64,000 nucleotides of DNA from JAJRXR01 sp041987545 (GTDB lineage: Bacteria > Planctomycetota > Phycisphaerae > Phycisphaerales > UBA1924), in contig JBHIWH010000001.1 of the NCBI GenBank assembly GCA_041987545.1, positions 682,001-746,000 on the forward strand. Reading direction: 5' to 3'. Under the pieces are notes generated by a model that saw only the letters and a list, made by a program, of their open reading frames with translations, was not told the origin of the DNA and made no database searches. The translations under genes and the position numbers were made by a program. Below are positions 9,863 to 20,338 of the stretch, in pieces (the first letter of the stretch is position 1; each line of letters begins with the position of its first letter).

Positions 9863-10354
9863 ATGCGCCCGATGTTCGCCCAGGTCCAGCAGCAGTTCCC
9901 GCCGTACGTCCTGCTGCTCATCTCGCTCGTGGCTGTCTGGACGATTGCGTGGATGGGAGTCCTGCTCTGGCGCCGATCGCGGACGGGGCCGCGATTCCCG
10001 GATCATGCAACCGTCAACGTCCTGTTCGACGAGTCCTGGGCCTCCGGCAACTCTCTCAAGAACGCCTTCACCCGCCTGGGCGGGGCGAACAACTGTCTTC
10101 GAGTCACCGTCACCGACCGCGAGCTCTGGACGTCGGCGGTGTTCCCTTTCAGTGCTCTGGATCAGACGACGGACCTGCTGCATCGCATCGACCGCGACGC
10201 GATCACCCACGTCGAGCCGCTCGAGCGACGTCGTTTGCATGTCGCGTTCACGCGGGATGACGGCACGCCCGGCAGGCTCGTGCTGCGGCTCCGTAAACGC
10301 GATCGGTTCCTCGCCGCGATGGGCGTCACGCCCGACCAGCGTCCCCGGAGCTGA
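9863..10354 (+). CDS. Small membrane-anchored hypothetical protein
   Basis: A 163-residue protein with one transmembrane helix near the N-terminus (YVLLLISLVAVWTIAWMGVL, about 14-33). A basic stop-transfer stretch (WRRSRTG) and a soluble domain of about 125 residues follow. The soluble part contains ELWTSAVFPFSALDQTTDLL and a C-terminal basic block (LVLRLRKRDRFLAAMG). It is not a family I recognise. The start is the ATG at 9863; the ATG at 9872 is possible too. It lies 32 bases after the FG-GAP gene and may be cotranscribed with it. Its last 29 bases overlap the end of the convergent HIT gene. Confidence 0.65.
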   Translation: MRPMFAQVQQQFPPYVLLLISLVAVWTIAWMGVLLWRRSRTGPRFPDHATVNVLFDESWASGNSLKNAFTRLGGANNCLRVTVTDRELWTSAVFPFSALDQTTDLLHRIDRDAITHVEPLERRRLHVAFTRDDGTPGRLVLRLRKRDRFLAAMGVTPDQRPRS

Positions 10355-10787
10355 CGCCCAGCGACTTGCGGATCGCCTCGATCAGCTCCATGTCGGCGCC
10401 CTCGGGCTCGCTCGCCCGAGACCCGGCCCAGTCATATGCGGACATGGGGGGCTTCGTGCGTTTGTCCTCGGGCTCGTCCGCGTACCGCGGGATCACGTGC
10501 GCGTGCAGCTCCGGCACGAGGTTGCCCAGGATCTCGTAGTTGACCCGCACGCCACCCGTCACCCCGAGCACGGCGTCCCCCAGGCGAGCCATGTCCCCGA
10601 GGAACGTCCGCCGAGCATCGCCGGACAGCGCGTTCAGGTGCGGCACGACCGGGTCGGCGAGCAGCAGGCAGTACCCGCGGAGCGGCTGCGTCTCGCCGAG
10701 CACTGCCCAGCCGGAGGGCATGCGGGCGATGACGTGGGGGTTGGAGCCGGCGCGGGCGAGCGAGACTTGGTCGGCGATGGCGGCCAT
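10326..10787 (-). CDS. HIT-family nucleotide-binding protein (first triad His replaced)
   Basis: A 153-residue histidine-triad protein. HIT enzymes cleave nucleotide phosphoramidates, dinucleoside polyphosphates or similar compounds through a His nucleophile. Visible features are the family's GYCLLLADPVVPHLNAL stretch (38-54), VNYEILGNLVPELHAHVIPR, and a C-terminal helix. Aligned with the normal H-x-H-x-H motif, the first His is Glu (ELHAHV). The middle, nucleophilic His and the last His are kept, so activity is possible but unusual. A TRLG-like helix and a variable C-terminus complete it. It is the last gene of a minus-strand run that includes the methyltransferase, with 4 bases between them, and its end overlaps the previous convergent gene. 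Confidence 0.85.
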   Translation of the reverse strand: MAAIADQVSLARAGSNPHVIARMPSGWAVLGETQPLRGYCLLLADPVVPHLNALSGDARRTFLGDMARLGDAVLGVTGGVRVNYEILGNLVPELHAHVIPRYADEPEDKRTKPPMSAYDWAGSRASEPEGADMELIEAIRKSLGVSSGDAGRA

Positions 10788-10791
10788 TGGG

Positions 10792-11769
10792 CTATCGCTT
10801 CACAATTTCGAGCTCAGCCTGGGCCGTGACTTGTCCAAGCTCTCGCCGGAGTCGCTTCGTCGCGTACTTCACATAGGACGGCTCGATCTCTACGCCGACA
10901 CTGTCTCGTCCCCACCTTGCAGACGCGAGCATCGTCGTGCCGGTTCCGACGAACGGATCCACGACAGTATCGCCAACGAAGCTAAACATGCGCACGAGCC
11001 GCTCGGCGAGCGTGAGCGGGAACGGTGCGGGATGGTCCTTCGTAGACGCGCCGCCGATTGTCCAAATCTGGCGATACCACTCTTTGTGGTCGTTGTCGGC
11101 TATCACGCTGAGAAGCCGAGACTCGATCGTGGGCTTGCGGTACCCACCGCCCTTCCGCTGCATCAGGATGAACTCGATATCGTTCTTGATGACGGCGTTC
11201 GGCTCGTAGGGCTTGCCGAGGAAGCCCCCGCCGCCCCCCACCTCGTACTTCGCGTTCGCAATTTTGTGCCAGATGATCGGGGCCAGATTATCGAAGCCGA
11301 TATGCCTGCAAGATTCTTGAATCGAGGCGTGTAGCGGGATGACAGCATGGCGGCCGTGCAATTTGCGAGAGAGACAAACATCCCCGACGACGACAATGAG
11401 CCTGCCGCCGGGAGCGAGCACCCTGTGACATTGGCGCCATACTCGTCCCAGTTCCGAGATGAACTCCTGATAATCCGCGACGTCGCCGAGCTGTCCATCC
11501 GACCCGACATATTCCTTCAGAGTCCAGTAGGGCGGCGAAGTGAGGACAAGATGAACCGATTCGTCGTCTAAGAAATCAAGCCGGCGAGCATCGCCTTGGA
11601 CAAGCCGATGAGAGGTGGGGAGCGTGGCGACGAGTTGCTCGATTTCACTCGTTTTCTCACGGTCCTTCGCCAGCTTGGGCACTACGCCCTTGATGCCGGC
11701 ATCCGAGAGCTCTCCGCCCGCGATCTCTTGAAGATGATCTCGAATCGCTTGGGTTGCTTGTGTGGTCAT
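10792..11769 (-). CDS. Site-specific DNA methyltransferase of a type II restriction-modification pair
   Basis: A 325-residue SAM-dependent DNA methyltransferase. The catalytic motif IV TSPPY (about residues 77-81) comes before the SAM-binding motif I DPFVGTGTT (about 269-277), an order typical of beta-class enzymes. The TSPPY form is commonest in N4-cytosine methyltransferases, though N6-adenine cannot be excluded. PGGRLIVVVGDV and AERLVRMFSFVGDTVVDP flank these motifs. The recognition site is unknown. It overlaps the upstream endonuclease-like gene by 4 bases (ATGA), showing translational coupling in one transcript. GC is lower than in the flanking genes, suggesting transfer. The methylase protects the host from the neighbouring nuclease. 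Confidence 0.9.
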   Translation of the reverse strand: MTTQATQAIRDHLQEIAGGELSDAGIKGVVPKLAKDREKTSEIEQLVATLPTSHRLVQGDARRLDFLDDESVHLVLTSPPYWTLKEYVGSDGQLGDVADYQEFISELGRVWRQCHRVLAPGGRLIVVVGDVCLSRKLHGRHAVIPLHASIQESCRHIGFDNLAPIIWHKIANAKYEVGGGGGFLGKPYEPNAVIKNDIEFILMQRKGGGYRKPTIESRLLSVIADNDHKEWYRQIWTIGGASTKDHPAPFPLTLAERLVRMFSFVGDTVVDPFVGTGTTMLASARWGRDSVGVEIEPSYVKYATKRLRRELGQVTAQAELEIVKR

Positions 11770-12374
11770 GCCTCGTCCGTGATGGCTGGATTGCGTGCCT
11801 TGGTCTCATTGGCGAGAGTACGGAGCATCTCATGGAAGTCTGCCTCGCCCGAGAGCAACAGGGGGCCTTTGGAGAAGTCTACTCGAATCAGGGCATAGGC
11901 CTCGAACGTGCTCGGCGTCCAATATGGAGCACGGCGAACCGCAAGGTGATCAAGTCGTTCTTCCAAGAGCTCGCACCACTTCCCTCCTGCTTTGCGGAGA
12001 TTCTGCTGCGAGACATCGATGATGACCACGTAGCCAGTAACAACCTCGGGGGAATACAACTGGATGTTTGCTGTCTCGCCCATCAAGTCGTCGATGCGAT
12101 TGGGCACCGTGCCTGCAAGGTTTTTGAGGATTGACTTTAAGGATAGGACTAGCCGGTACTTCCTTCCCCATGCCCACGCGACGTCCCAGTCTTTGGGGCG
12201 GCCGCCACCATCGATTGTTGCTTCTGTCTCGGCATCGGCAAGCCCATGTGTTGCAAGCTTTTGTACGCACAACTCTGCGAGCGGGCGCAGTCTTTGCGTT
12301 GATGTGGACTTACCCTCAACCACAGCTTTGTGGTAGAGGGCGTCGATGGCGACTTGAAGAGTTTGCGTTTCCAT
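11766..12374 (-). CDS. Putative type II restriction endonuclease
   Basis: A 202-residue protein directly upstream of, and overlapping, the methyltransferase, which makes a restriction endonuclease the most economical call. Its central part supports this. DGGGRPKDWDVAWAWG is followed about a dozen residues later by RLVLSLKSILKNL, a pattern like the PD-(D/E)xK nuclease core with an S-x-K ending, and then by NRIDDLMGE. I do not recognise a named enzyme or specificity. Local composition is distinctly different from the genome: the 60 bases at 12001-12060 contain 31 G or C, against roughly 70 percent elsewhere. This fits horizontal acquisition. The ATG at 12374 lies 46 bases from the end of uvrA. 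Confidence 0.7.
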   Translation of the reverse strand: METQTLQVAIDALYHKAVVEGKSTSTQRLRPLAELCVQKLATHGLADAETEATIDGGGRPKDWDVAWAWGRKYRLVLSLKSILKNLAGTVPNRIDDLMGETANIQLYSPEVVTGYVVIIDVSQQNLRKAGGKWCELLEERLDHLAVRRAPYWTPSTFEAYALIRVDFSKGPLLLSGEADFHEMLRTLANETKARNPAITDEA

Positions 12375-12420
12375 ACAGCCGTAGCGTAATGCACCCGGCC
12401 GTGACCTGCCGGAGAGGCGG

Positions 12421-15525
<3,105 letters not shown>

Positions 15526-15560
15526 GCGCTCGTCCTCCGTGAACCGCGGATCCTACGCGT

Positions 15561-15833
15561 TCAGCCGTCGGCCCCGTCCGGGTCCGTGACTTCGCCCGTG
15601 CCCGGCGAGCCGGATGCGGGCGCGGCCGCCTTGCCGCCCTGGTCCGGCGCCGACCCGCCCGACGCCGCGGCCTCCTGCTGCTGGCGCCGCTGGATCGACG
15701 CCTGCCGGGCCTGCTGGATCAGGCCGAGGATCATCAGGCCGATCGCCACGCCCAGCAGGTAGACGGCCAGCCGCCGCAGGAACCACGGCGGGATGCCCTT
15801 GCGGCCCTTGGATGTCTCGGTTGGGGCGCCCAC
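15561..15833 (-). CDS. Small single-pass membrane protein
   Basis: A 90-residue protein of unknown function between uvrA and the glycosyltransferase. It begins with a basic stretch (SKGRKGIPPWFLRR) and has one hydrophobic helix (LAVYLLGVAIGLMILGLI, about 22-39). The rest is a hydrophilic Gln-, Ala- and Gly-rich tail (IQRRQQQEAAASGG, then KAAAPASGSPG). That layout suits an inner-membrane anchor with a disordered cytoplasmic or periplasmic tail. The start is taken as the GTG at 15833, because no ATG is available at a sensible place and no ribosome-binding site is obvious. The gene is therefore supported mainly by the clean helix and by the good fit between its neighbours. Confidence 0.55.
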   Translation of the reverse strand: MGAPTETSKGRKGIPPWFLRRLAVYLLGVAIGLMILGLIQQARQASIQRRQQQEAAASGGSAPDQGGKAAAPASGSPGTGEVTDPDGADG

Positions 15834-15880
15834 GCCCGGGACTCTAGCCCGAGTCGGCCGGCGTCTTCGGGTGGGGGGCC

Positions 15881-17098
15881 CTACGCCGCCCGCGCGACCC
15901 CGCCCCTTCTCTCGCGGCCGATCTCCACCAGCCGGTCGATCGCCGCCTTGTGCACCCGGTCCCGGTCCAGCTTCTCGACCGCGAACGCACGGGCCGCCCG
16001 CCCCATCCGCTCGCGCAGATCGGCGTCGGCGATCAGCTCGGAGATCCGGTCCACGAAGTCGCCCTCGTCCTCGGCGCCGCACAGGTAGCCGGTCTGCCCG
16101 TGCACGCACACGTCGGGGATCCCCGCCATCCGCGTGCCGACCGAGGGCAGGCCCACGCTCGCGGCCTCGGCGATCACCCACGAGCCCTGATCCCGGTGCG
16201 TGGGCAGCACGAACACGTCCATCGAGGGCAGCAGCTCGCCGATGAGCGTGTCCCGCTCGACGAACGGGTGCCACACCACGTTCTTGGGCGCGTCCTCCAG
16301 CGGGGCGTCCTTGCAGACGACGTGCAGCTCGGCGGTGTCCTTCCAGTGCTCCTGATGCCAGCGGAGCAGCCGCGGCCCGCCCTTGCGGCCCCACGGGTTG
16401 CCCACCATCACCAGACGCACCGGCCGATCGGGTTCACGCGGCGCGTCGTAGTCCTTCCAGGTCTCCGGGATCTGCGTCCCCATCGGGCACGCGACCGAGC
16501 GGCCCGGGTCCGCGATGCCGTAGTCCTCGATGATCGACCGCCTCGCCCACTCGCTCATGCAGTTCACGAGCGAGCTCTTGGCGAAGATCTCACGCTCGAA
16601 GGCCTTGAGCATGCCGTGCTGGGGCGAGCTGTTCTCGTAGGGCAGGTCCCGCGAGTTGCAGATCGTCGTCGAGTCGAGCGCGACCGCCAGAGCGGGCGCG
16701 TCGGCGCCCATGGCGTCGATCGCCTCCATGGGGGCGGCGCCCAGGATGTGCGTCAGGCAGTGCACCACGTCGAACCGGTCCAGCGGGAGCCGATCGCGGA
16801 ACCACGGCCGCATCGCGTGCGCCCAGACGATCTTGTTCCTCCAGATGTGGAAGTCCCAGCTGTGCAGGAACGCGGCCCGCCTGGCGAGCGTCTTCATCAG
16901 GGGCGTCGCCTCGAGCCGGATGTGTACGGCGTCCACGTCGTCCCGGCCGGCGGTCGCCCGCTCCAGCTCGTGCGACCAGCTCTTGAGCCCGTGCGTCTGC
17001 GTGGAGAGGAAGAGCATCCGCACGCGGCCGTCGCCCTCGCGGGGCGGGAGCGTGTCGTCGCGGATCTCGTCCAGGTTCCTCGAGATGATCCGGTTCAC
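15881..17098 (-). CDS. Glycosyltransferase, family 4 type (GT-B fold)
   Basis: A 405-residue cytoplasmic glycosyltransferase, probably for surface polysaccharide or lipid glycosylation. The N-terminal half (about 25-205) is the acceptor side, with MLFLSTQTHGLKSW and RFDVVHCLTHILGAAPME. The C-terminal half holds the GT4-like donor part: RLVMVGNPWGRKGGPRL, then LPSMDVFVLPTHRDQGSWVI followed by EAASVGLPSVGTRMAGIPD. The glutamate in AEAASVG fits the E-x7-E type donor site. The GTG start at 17098 has GGAGG 8 bases upstream. The ATG at 17017 is a possible shorter start. It stands between uvrB and uvrA on the same strand, with no evident functional link to either. Confidence 0.85.
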   Translation of the reverse strand: MNRIISRNLDEIRDDTLPPREGDGRVRMLFLSTQTHGLKSWSHELERATAGRDDVDAVHIRLEATPLMKTLARRAAFLHSWDFHIWRNKIVWAHAMRPWFRDRLPLDRFDVVHCLTHILGAAPMEAIDAMGADAPALAVALDSTTICNSRDLPYENSSPQHGMLKAFEREIFAKSSLVNCMSEWARRSIIEDYGIADPGRSVACPMGTQIPETWKDYDAPREPDRPVRLVMVGNPWGRKGGPRLLRWHQEHWKDTAELHVVCKDAPLEDAPKNVVWHPFVERDTLIGELLPSMDVFVLPTHRDQGSWVIAEAASVGLPSVGTRMAGIPDVCVHGQTGYLCGAEDEGDFVDRISELIADADLRERMGRAARAFAVEKLDRDRVHKAAIDRLVEIGRERRGGVARAA

Positions 17099-17193
17099 GG
17101 GCGGCGCCTCCGGGCCCGGGATGGTCCCGCCCCGTACATCGGACGGAACCGCCCGCCAGATAAGCCCCGCGTTCTCGGACCCGGCGCCGGCCT

Positions 17194-19419
17194 CTACTGG
17201 TTCTTGAACCGCCGCGACTGGCGCCCGCGCTTCGTGCCGGGCTTGCCGCCCTTGGGCCGGCGCTTTCCCGCCGCGAGCGCCTGCTCGACATCCGCCCGCC
17301 GCAGCATGACGACCTCCCCGTCGCCCGCGGCGGCGATCATCTCGCGGACGCGTCCGAGCTGGTCCCGCAGACGCGCCGCCTCCTCGAACTTCAGCGCCTC
17401 GGCCGCCTCCAGCATCTCCCCCTCGAGCACCGATTCCAGCTCCGATGCGTCGATCTCGGGCTCGGCCGCCTCGACCGACCGCTTGGCCCGCCGCCTGGCC
17501 TCCAGCTCGGTCTCGATCCCCGTACGGATCGACTTGCGGATCGTCGTGGGCGTGATGCCGTGGGCCTCGTTGTACTCGACCTGCTTGGCCCGCCGACGCT
17601 CGGTCTCCTCCATCGCGTCGCGCATCGCGGGCGTGACTTTGTCGGCGTAGAGGACGACCAGCGCGTTCTCGTTGCGGGCCGCCCGGCCCATCTGCTGGAT
17701 CAGGCTCGTCGCGCTCCGCAGGAAGCCCTCTTTGTCGGCGTCCAAGATCAGGACCAGCGAGACCTCGGGCAGGTCCAGGCCCTCGCGCAGCAGGTTCACG
17801 CCCACCAGCACGTCGAACTCGCCCCGCCGCAGGTCCGTCAGGATCTCGACCCGCTCGAGCGTGTCGATCTCCGAGTGCAGGTAGCGGACGCTGAGCCCCT
17901 GGTCGCTCAGGTAGTCGGTCAGGTCCTCGCACAGCCGCTTGGTCAGCGCCGTGACGAGCACGCGCTCGCCGCCCGCGGCCCTGGCCTTGCACCGCTCGAC
18001 GACGTCGGCGACCTGCCCCCGCGCCGGCTGCACGTCGACGACCGGGTCGAGCAGCCCGGTCGGGCGGATCACCTGCTCGACCACGTCCCCCTCGCACTTG
18101 TCCAGCTCGTAGGGACCGGGCGTCGCCGAGACGTACACCACCCGCGGCACGAGGGCCTCGAACTCCTCGAACCGCAGGGGGCGGTTGTCCATGGCGCTGG
18201 GCAGGCGGAAGCCGTGCTCGACGAGGACCTTCTTGCGGGCCTGGTCGCCGTTGAACATGGCGCGGACCTGCGGGATGGTCACGTGGCTCTCGTCGATGAT
18301 GACCATCCAGTCGCCGAGGTTGGTCCGCTCGACGCCGAACCGCCGCGCGTCCTCCTCGACGTCCCGCCCCGCGATGTCGCGGGCGTCGAGCACGGACGCC
18401 CCGCCCCCGCCCGCGGGCGCGTAGTCGAAGTAGTCCATGAGCGTGAAGGGACGCTCGCCCGGCGCCCGACCATCCATGTACCGCGAGTAGTTCTCGATCC
18501 CGGAGCAGAACCCGATCTCCTCGATCATCTCCAGGTCGTATTTGGTCCGGGCCAGCAGGCGCTGGGCTTCGAGCAGCTTGCCCTCGTGCCGCAGCTCGCC
18601 GACGCGCTGGTCGAGTTCCGCCCGGATCCCGTCGATCGCGGCCTGCAGCGTGTCCTCGGGCATGACGTAGTGCACGGCCGGGAACAGGAAGAACTGCCGC
18701 TCCTCGGCCAGCAGCTCCCCGCTCGTCGGGTTGATCAACTCCAGCCGCTCGATCTCGTCGCCGAAGAGCTCGATGCGGACGGCGTACCGCTCGTACGCGG
18801 GCCAGACCTCGATCGCGTCCCCCCGGGCCCGGTAGGTCCCCCGGTCGAACTCGATGTCCGACCGCTTGTACTGCATCGCGTTGAGGGCGAGGAAGAAGTC
18901 CCGCCGCGAGATCTCCGAGCCCCGGGTGATCGTGAGCACCTTGTCCGAGTACGCCGAGGGCGAGCCGAGCCCGAAGATGCACGAGACCGACGCGACGACG
19001 ACGCAGTCGCGGCGGCTGAGCAGGTTGCTCGTCGCCGCCAGGCGGAGCTGGTCCAGCTCGTCGTTGCGGCTCGAGTCCTTCTCGATGTAGATGTCCCGCC
19101 CCGGGATGTACGCCTCGGGCTGGTAGTAGTCGTAGTAGCTGACGAAGTAGTTGACGCTGTTGTTCGGGAAGAACTCCCGCAGCTCCTCGTAGAGCTGGGC
19201 CGCGAGGGTCTTGTTGTGGCTGATGATGAGCGTGGGCTTGCCCACCCGCTCGATGACGTTGGCCATCGTGAAGGTCTTGCCCGTGCCGGTGGCCCCGAGC
19301 AGACAGGAGTGGGGGGCGCCCCCGAGGATGCGGTCGGTGAGCGAGGCGATCGCCTCGGGCTGGTCGCCCGTGGGACGGAACTCGCTGACCACGCCGAACT
19401 TCTCGCCGCCGCCGGGCAT
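17194..19419 (-). CDS. uvrB: Excinuclease ABC subunit B (UvrB)
   Basis: UvrB is the helicase-like subunit that verifies damage and holds the lesion for UvrC. The protein (741 residues, longer than the usual 660-680) contains the Walker A GATGTGKT (about 37-44), and motifs TLIISHNKTLAAQL and NSVNYFVSYYDYYQPEAYIP. The latter marks the beta-hairpin region that inserts between the DNA strands. IDESHVTIPQ and LVGVNLLREGLDLPEVSLV mark the helicase core. A C-terminal UVR domain follows (EMLEAAEALKFEEAARLRDQ), which docks UvrC or UvrA. The extra length is a basic tail ending KRGRQSRRFKNQ. The ATG at 19419 gives the canonical start (MPGGGEKFGVVSEF). It is divergent from the next gene. Confidence 0.97.
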   Translation of the reverse strand: MPGGGEKFGVVSEFRPTGDQPEAIASLTDRILGGAPHSCLLGATGTGKTFTMANVIERVGKPTLIISHNKTLAAQLYEELREFFPNNSVNYFVSYYDYYQPEAYIPGRDIYIEKDSSRNDELDQLRLAATSNLLSRRDCVVVASVSCIFGLGSPSAYSDKVLTITRGSEISRRDFFLALNAMQYKRSDIEFDRGTYRARGDAIEVWPAYERYAVRIELFGDEIERLELINPTSGELLAEERQFFLFPAVHYVMPEDTLQAAIDGIRAELDQRVGELRHEGKLLEAQRLLARTKYDLEMIEEIGFCSGIENYSRYMDGRAPGERPFTLMDYFDYAPAGGGGASVLDARDIAGRDVEEDARRFGVERTNLGDWMVIIDESHVTIPQVRAMFNGDQARKKVLVEHGFRLPSAMDNRPLRFEEFEALVPRVVYVSATPGPYELDKCEGDVVEQVIRPTGLLDPVVDVQPARGQVADVVERCKARAAGGERVLVTALTKRLCEDLTDYLSDQGLSVRYLHSEIDTLERVEILTDLRRGEFDVLVGVNLLREGLDLPEVSLVLILDADKEGFLRSATSLIQQMGRAARNENALVVLYADKVTPAMRDAMEETERRRAKQVEYNEAHGITPTTIRKSIRTGIETELEARRRAKRSVEAAEPEIDASELESVLEGEMLEAAEALKFEEAARLRDQLGRVREMIAAAGDGEVVMLRRADVEQALAAGKRRPKGGKPGTKRGRQSRRFKNQ

Positions 19420-19771
19420 CGCCAACTCTATCCGCGGCCCCGCCCCCCGCCGGGCCCGCGGCCGCCCGGTCCGCCGGCGTCCGGGAACCGCGGCCCGTCG
19501 GCCCGCGTATGATCCGCCGATACATCGCTTATTGCCTCGAGGGGGCGTGGACGCCCGGTCCGATTGCACGCACTGATCCTGTTCTGAATTCCTCAGACCC
19601 CGCGGATCACGTCCCTCGCACAACACGACGCACCATGACGCAGGCGGGCGATCCCTGCACCGGTTTCGCTCCGGACGCGGTGTCGCGTCCACGCCCGCCG
19701 AGCGTCGCAGCGCCCGCGGTCCGTCGCTCGCACGAGTGACGGTGCGCCGGCCCGTGATACGCGAGGAGGAC
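19420..19771. other. Divergent intergenic region between uvrB and a small gene
   Basis: About 350 bases holding the start regions of uvrB (minus strand) and the small gene at 19772 (plus strand). It is mostly very GC-rich, with one lower-GC patch around 19519-19600 that could carry promoters in both directions. I cannot place a convincing -35/-10 pair. No LexA-type palindrome is evident. No structured RNA or terminator was found. Confidence 0.4.
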
Positions 19772-20023
19772 ATGCCGCTCACCGACGACGATCGACGCGC
19801 CCTGGGCGCGGCCCTCACGCTGCTCGCCTCCGAGAAGCCACGCGCCTTCGACGACGCGCTCTGGCTCCTCTTCGGCGACCGCTGGTGGCCGCTCCGCAGG
19901 CTCCTGGCCCGGCACGGCTACATCGCCATCGATGGCAGCGGGGACGGCGTCCCCGCGATCACTGACCGCGGCCGACGCCTCGCGCGCCGATTCTCGGGCA
20001 ACACACCGCTCAGCGTGGCCTGA
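19772..20023 (+). CDS. Small hypothetical protein, about 83 aa
   Basis: A small soluble protein of 83 residues, not a family I recognise. It has a helical N-terminus (LTDDDRRALGAALTLLASEK) and a Trp-rich centre (ALWLLFGDRWWPLRRLL). A basic C-terminus follows (ITDRGRRLARRF). The helix-turn-helix-like spacing, with RHGYIAIDG between the two halves, could suit a winged-helix or DNA-binding role, but that is speculative. The ATG at 19772 follows GAGGAGG (19763-19769). The spacing is short for the full motif, but the inner GAGG is correctly placed. A strong intrinsic terminator sits about 100 bases downstream, which supports a monocistronic gene. Confidence 0.65.
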   Translation: MPLTDDDRRALGAALTLLASEKPRAFDDALWLLFGDRWWPLRRLLARHGYIAIDGSGDGVPAITDRGRRLARRFSGNTPLSVA

Positions 20024-20338
20024 CCTGACCCGTCCGACGCGGGCGAGCCGCAACGCCCGCCCTCGGACTCCGCGCCCGGGTCCTCCCGACGACCCAGGAC
20101 CCCGGCGCACGATCCGGCCACCGCTCGGAGCCCGTCGCTGTTCCCCCCGGTGCGGCGGCGGGCTCCACCTTTTTTGCCCCCCCGCCCCAGCCGGGTGAAT
20201 ACGCTCGGCCTGGGGCCCGTATGGACCGGGGATCGGTCGGCCCGCCGCCACCCACGCGGCCCCCGCAGCCCCGACCGCCGCGGCCCGCGGATCGATCCCC
20301 TCGATCGCCGGCGGCCCGCCGACAGACGAGGAGCCACG
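20024..20338. other. Intergenic gap with one terminator
   Basis: About 315 bases between the small gene and the first M64 peptidase. It contains the intrinsic terminator at 20127-20175 and GAGGAG (20328-20333) just before the peptidase start. Apart from these I see only GC-rich sequence. No second gene is supported, although the frame of the peptidase is open back to 20150. A promoter for the peptidase must lie downstream of the terminator. Confidence 0.5.
20127..20175 (+). terminator. Intrinsic (rho-independent) terminator
   Basis: A 12-bp stem formed by GGAGCCCGTCGC (20127-20138) and GCGGCGGGCTCC (20155-20166), with one T:G wobble. The 16-base loop is followed by ACC and a run of six T (20170-20175). 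This is a textbook intrinsic terminator and one of only two clear ones seen in the window. It ends transcription of the small gene at 19772-20023. Confidence 0.85.

Noticed and set aside
15881..19525. A 1214-codon open frame on the minus strand spanning uvrB and the glycosyltransferase
   Set aside because: Only its last 405 codons, from the GTG at 17098, form a real protein (the glycosyltransferase). The remainder is Arg- and Gly-rich out-of-frame reading of uvrB.
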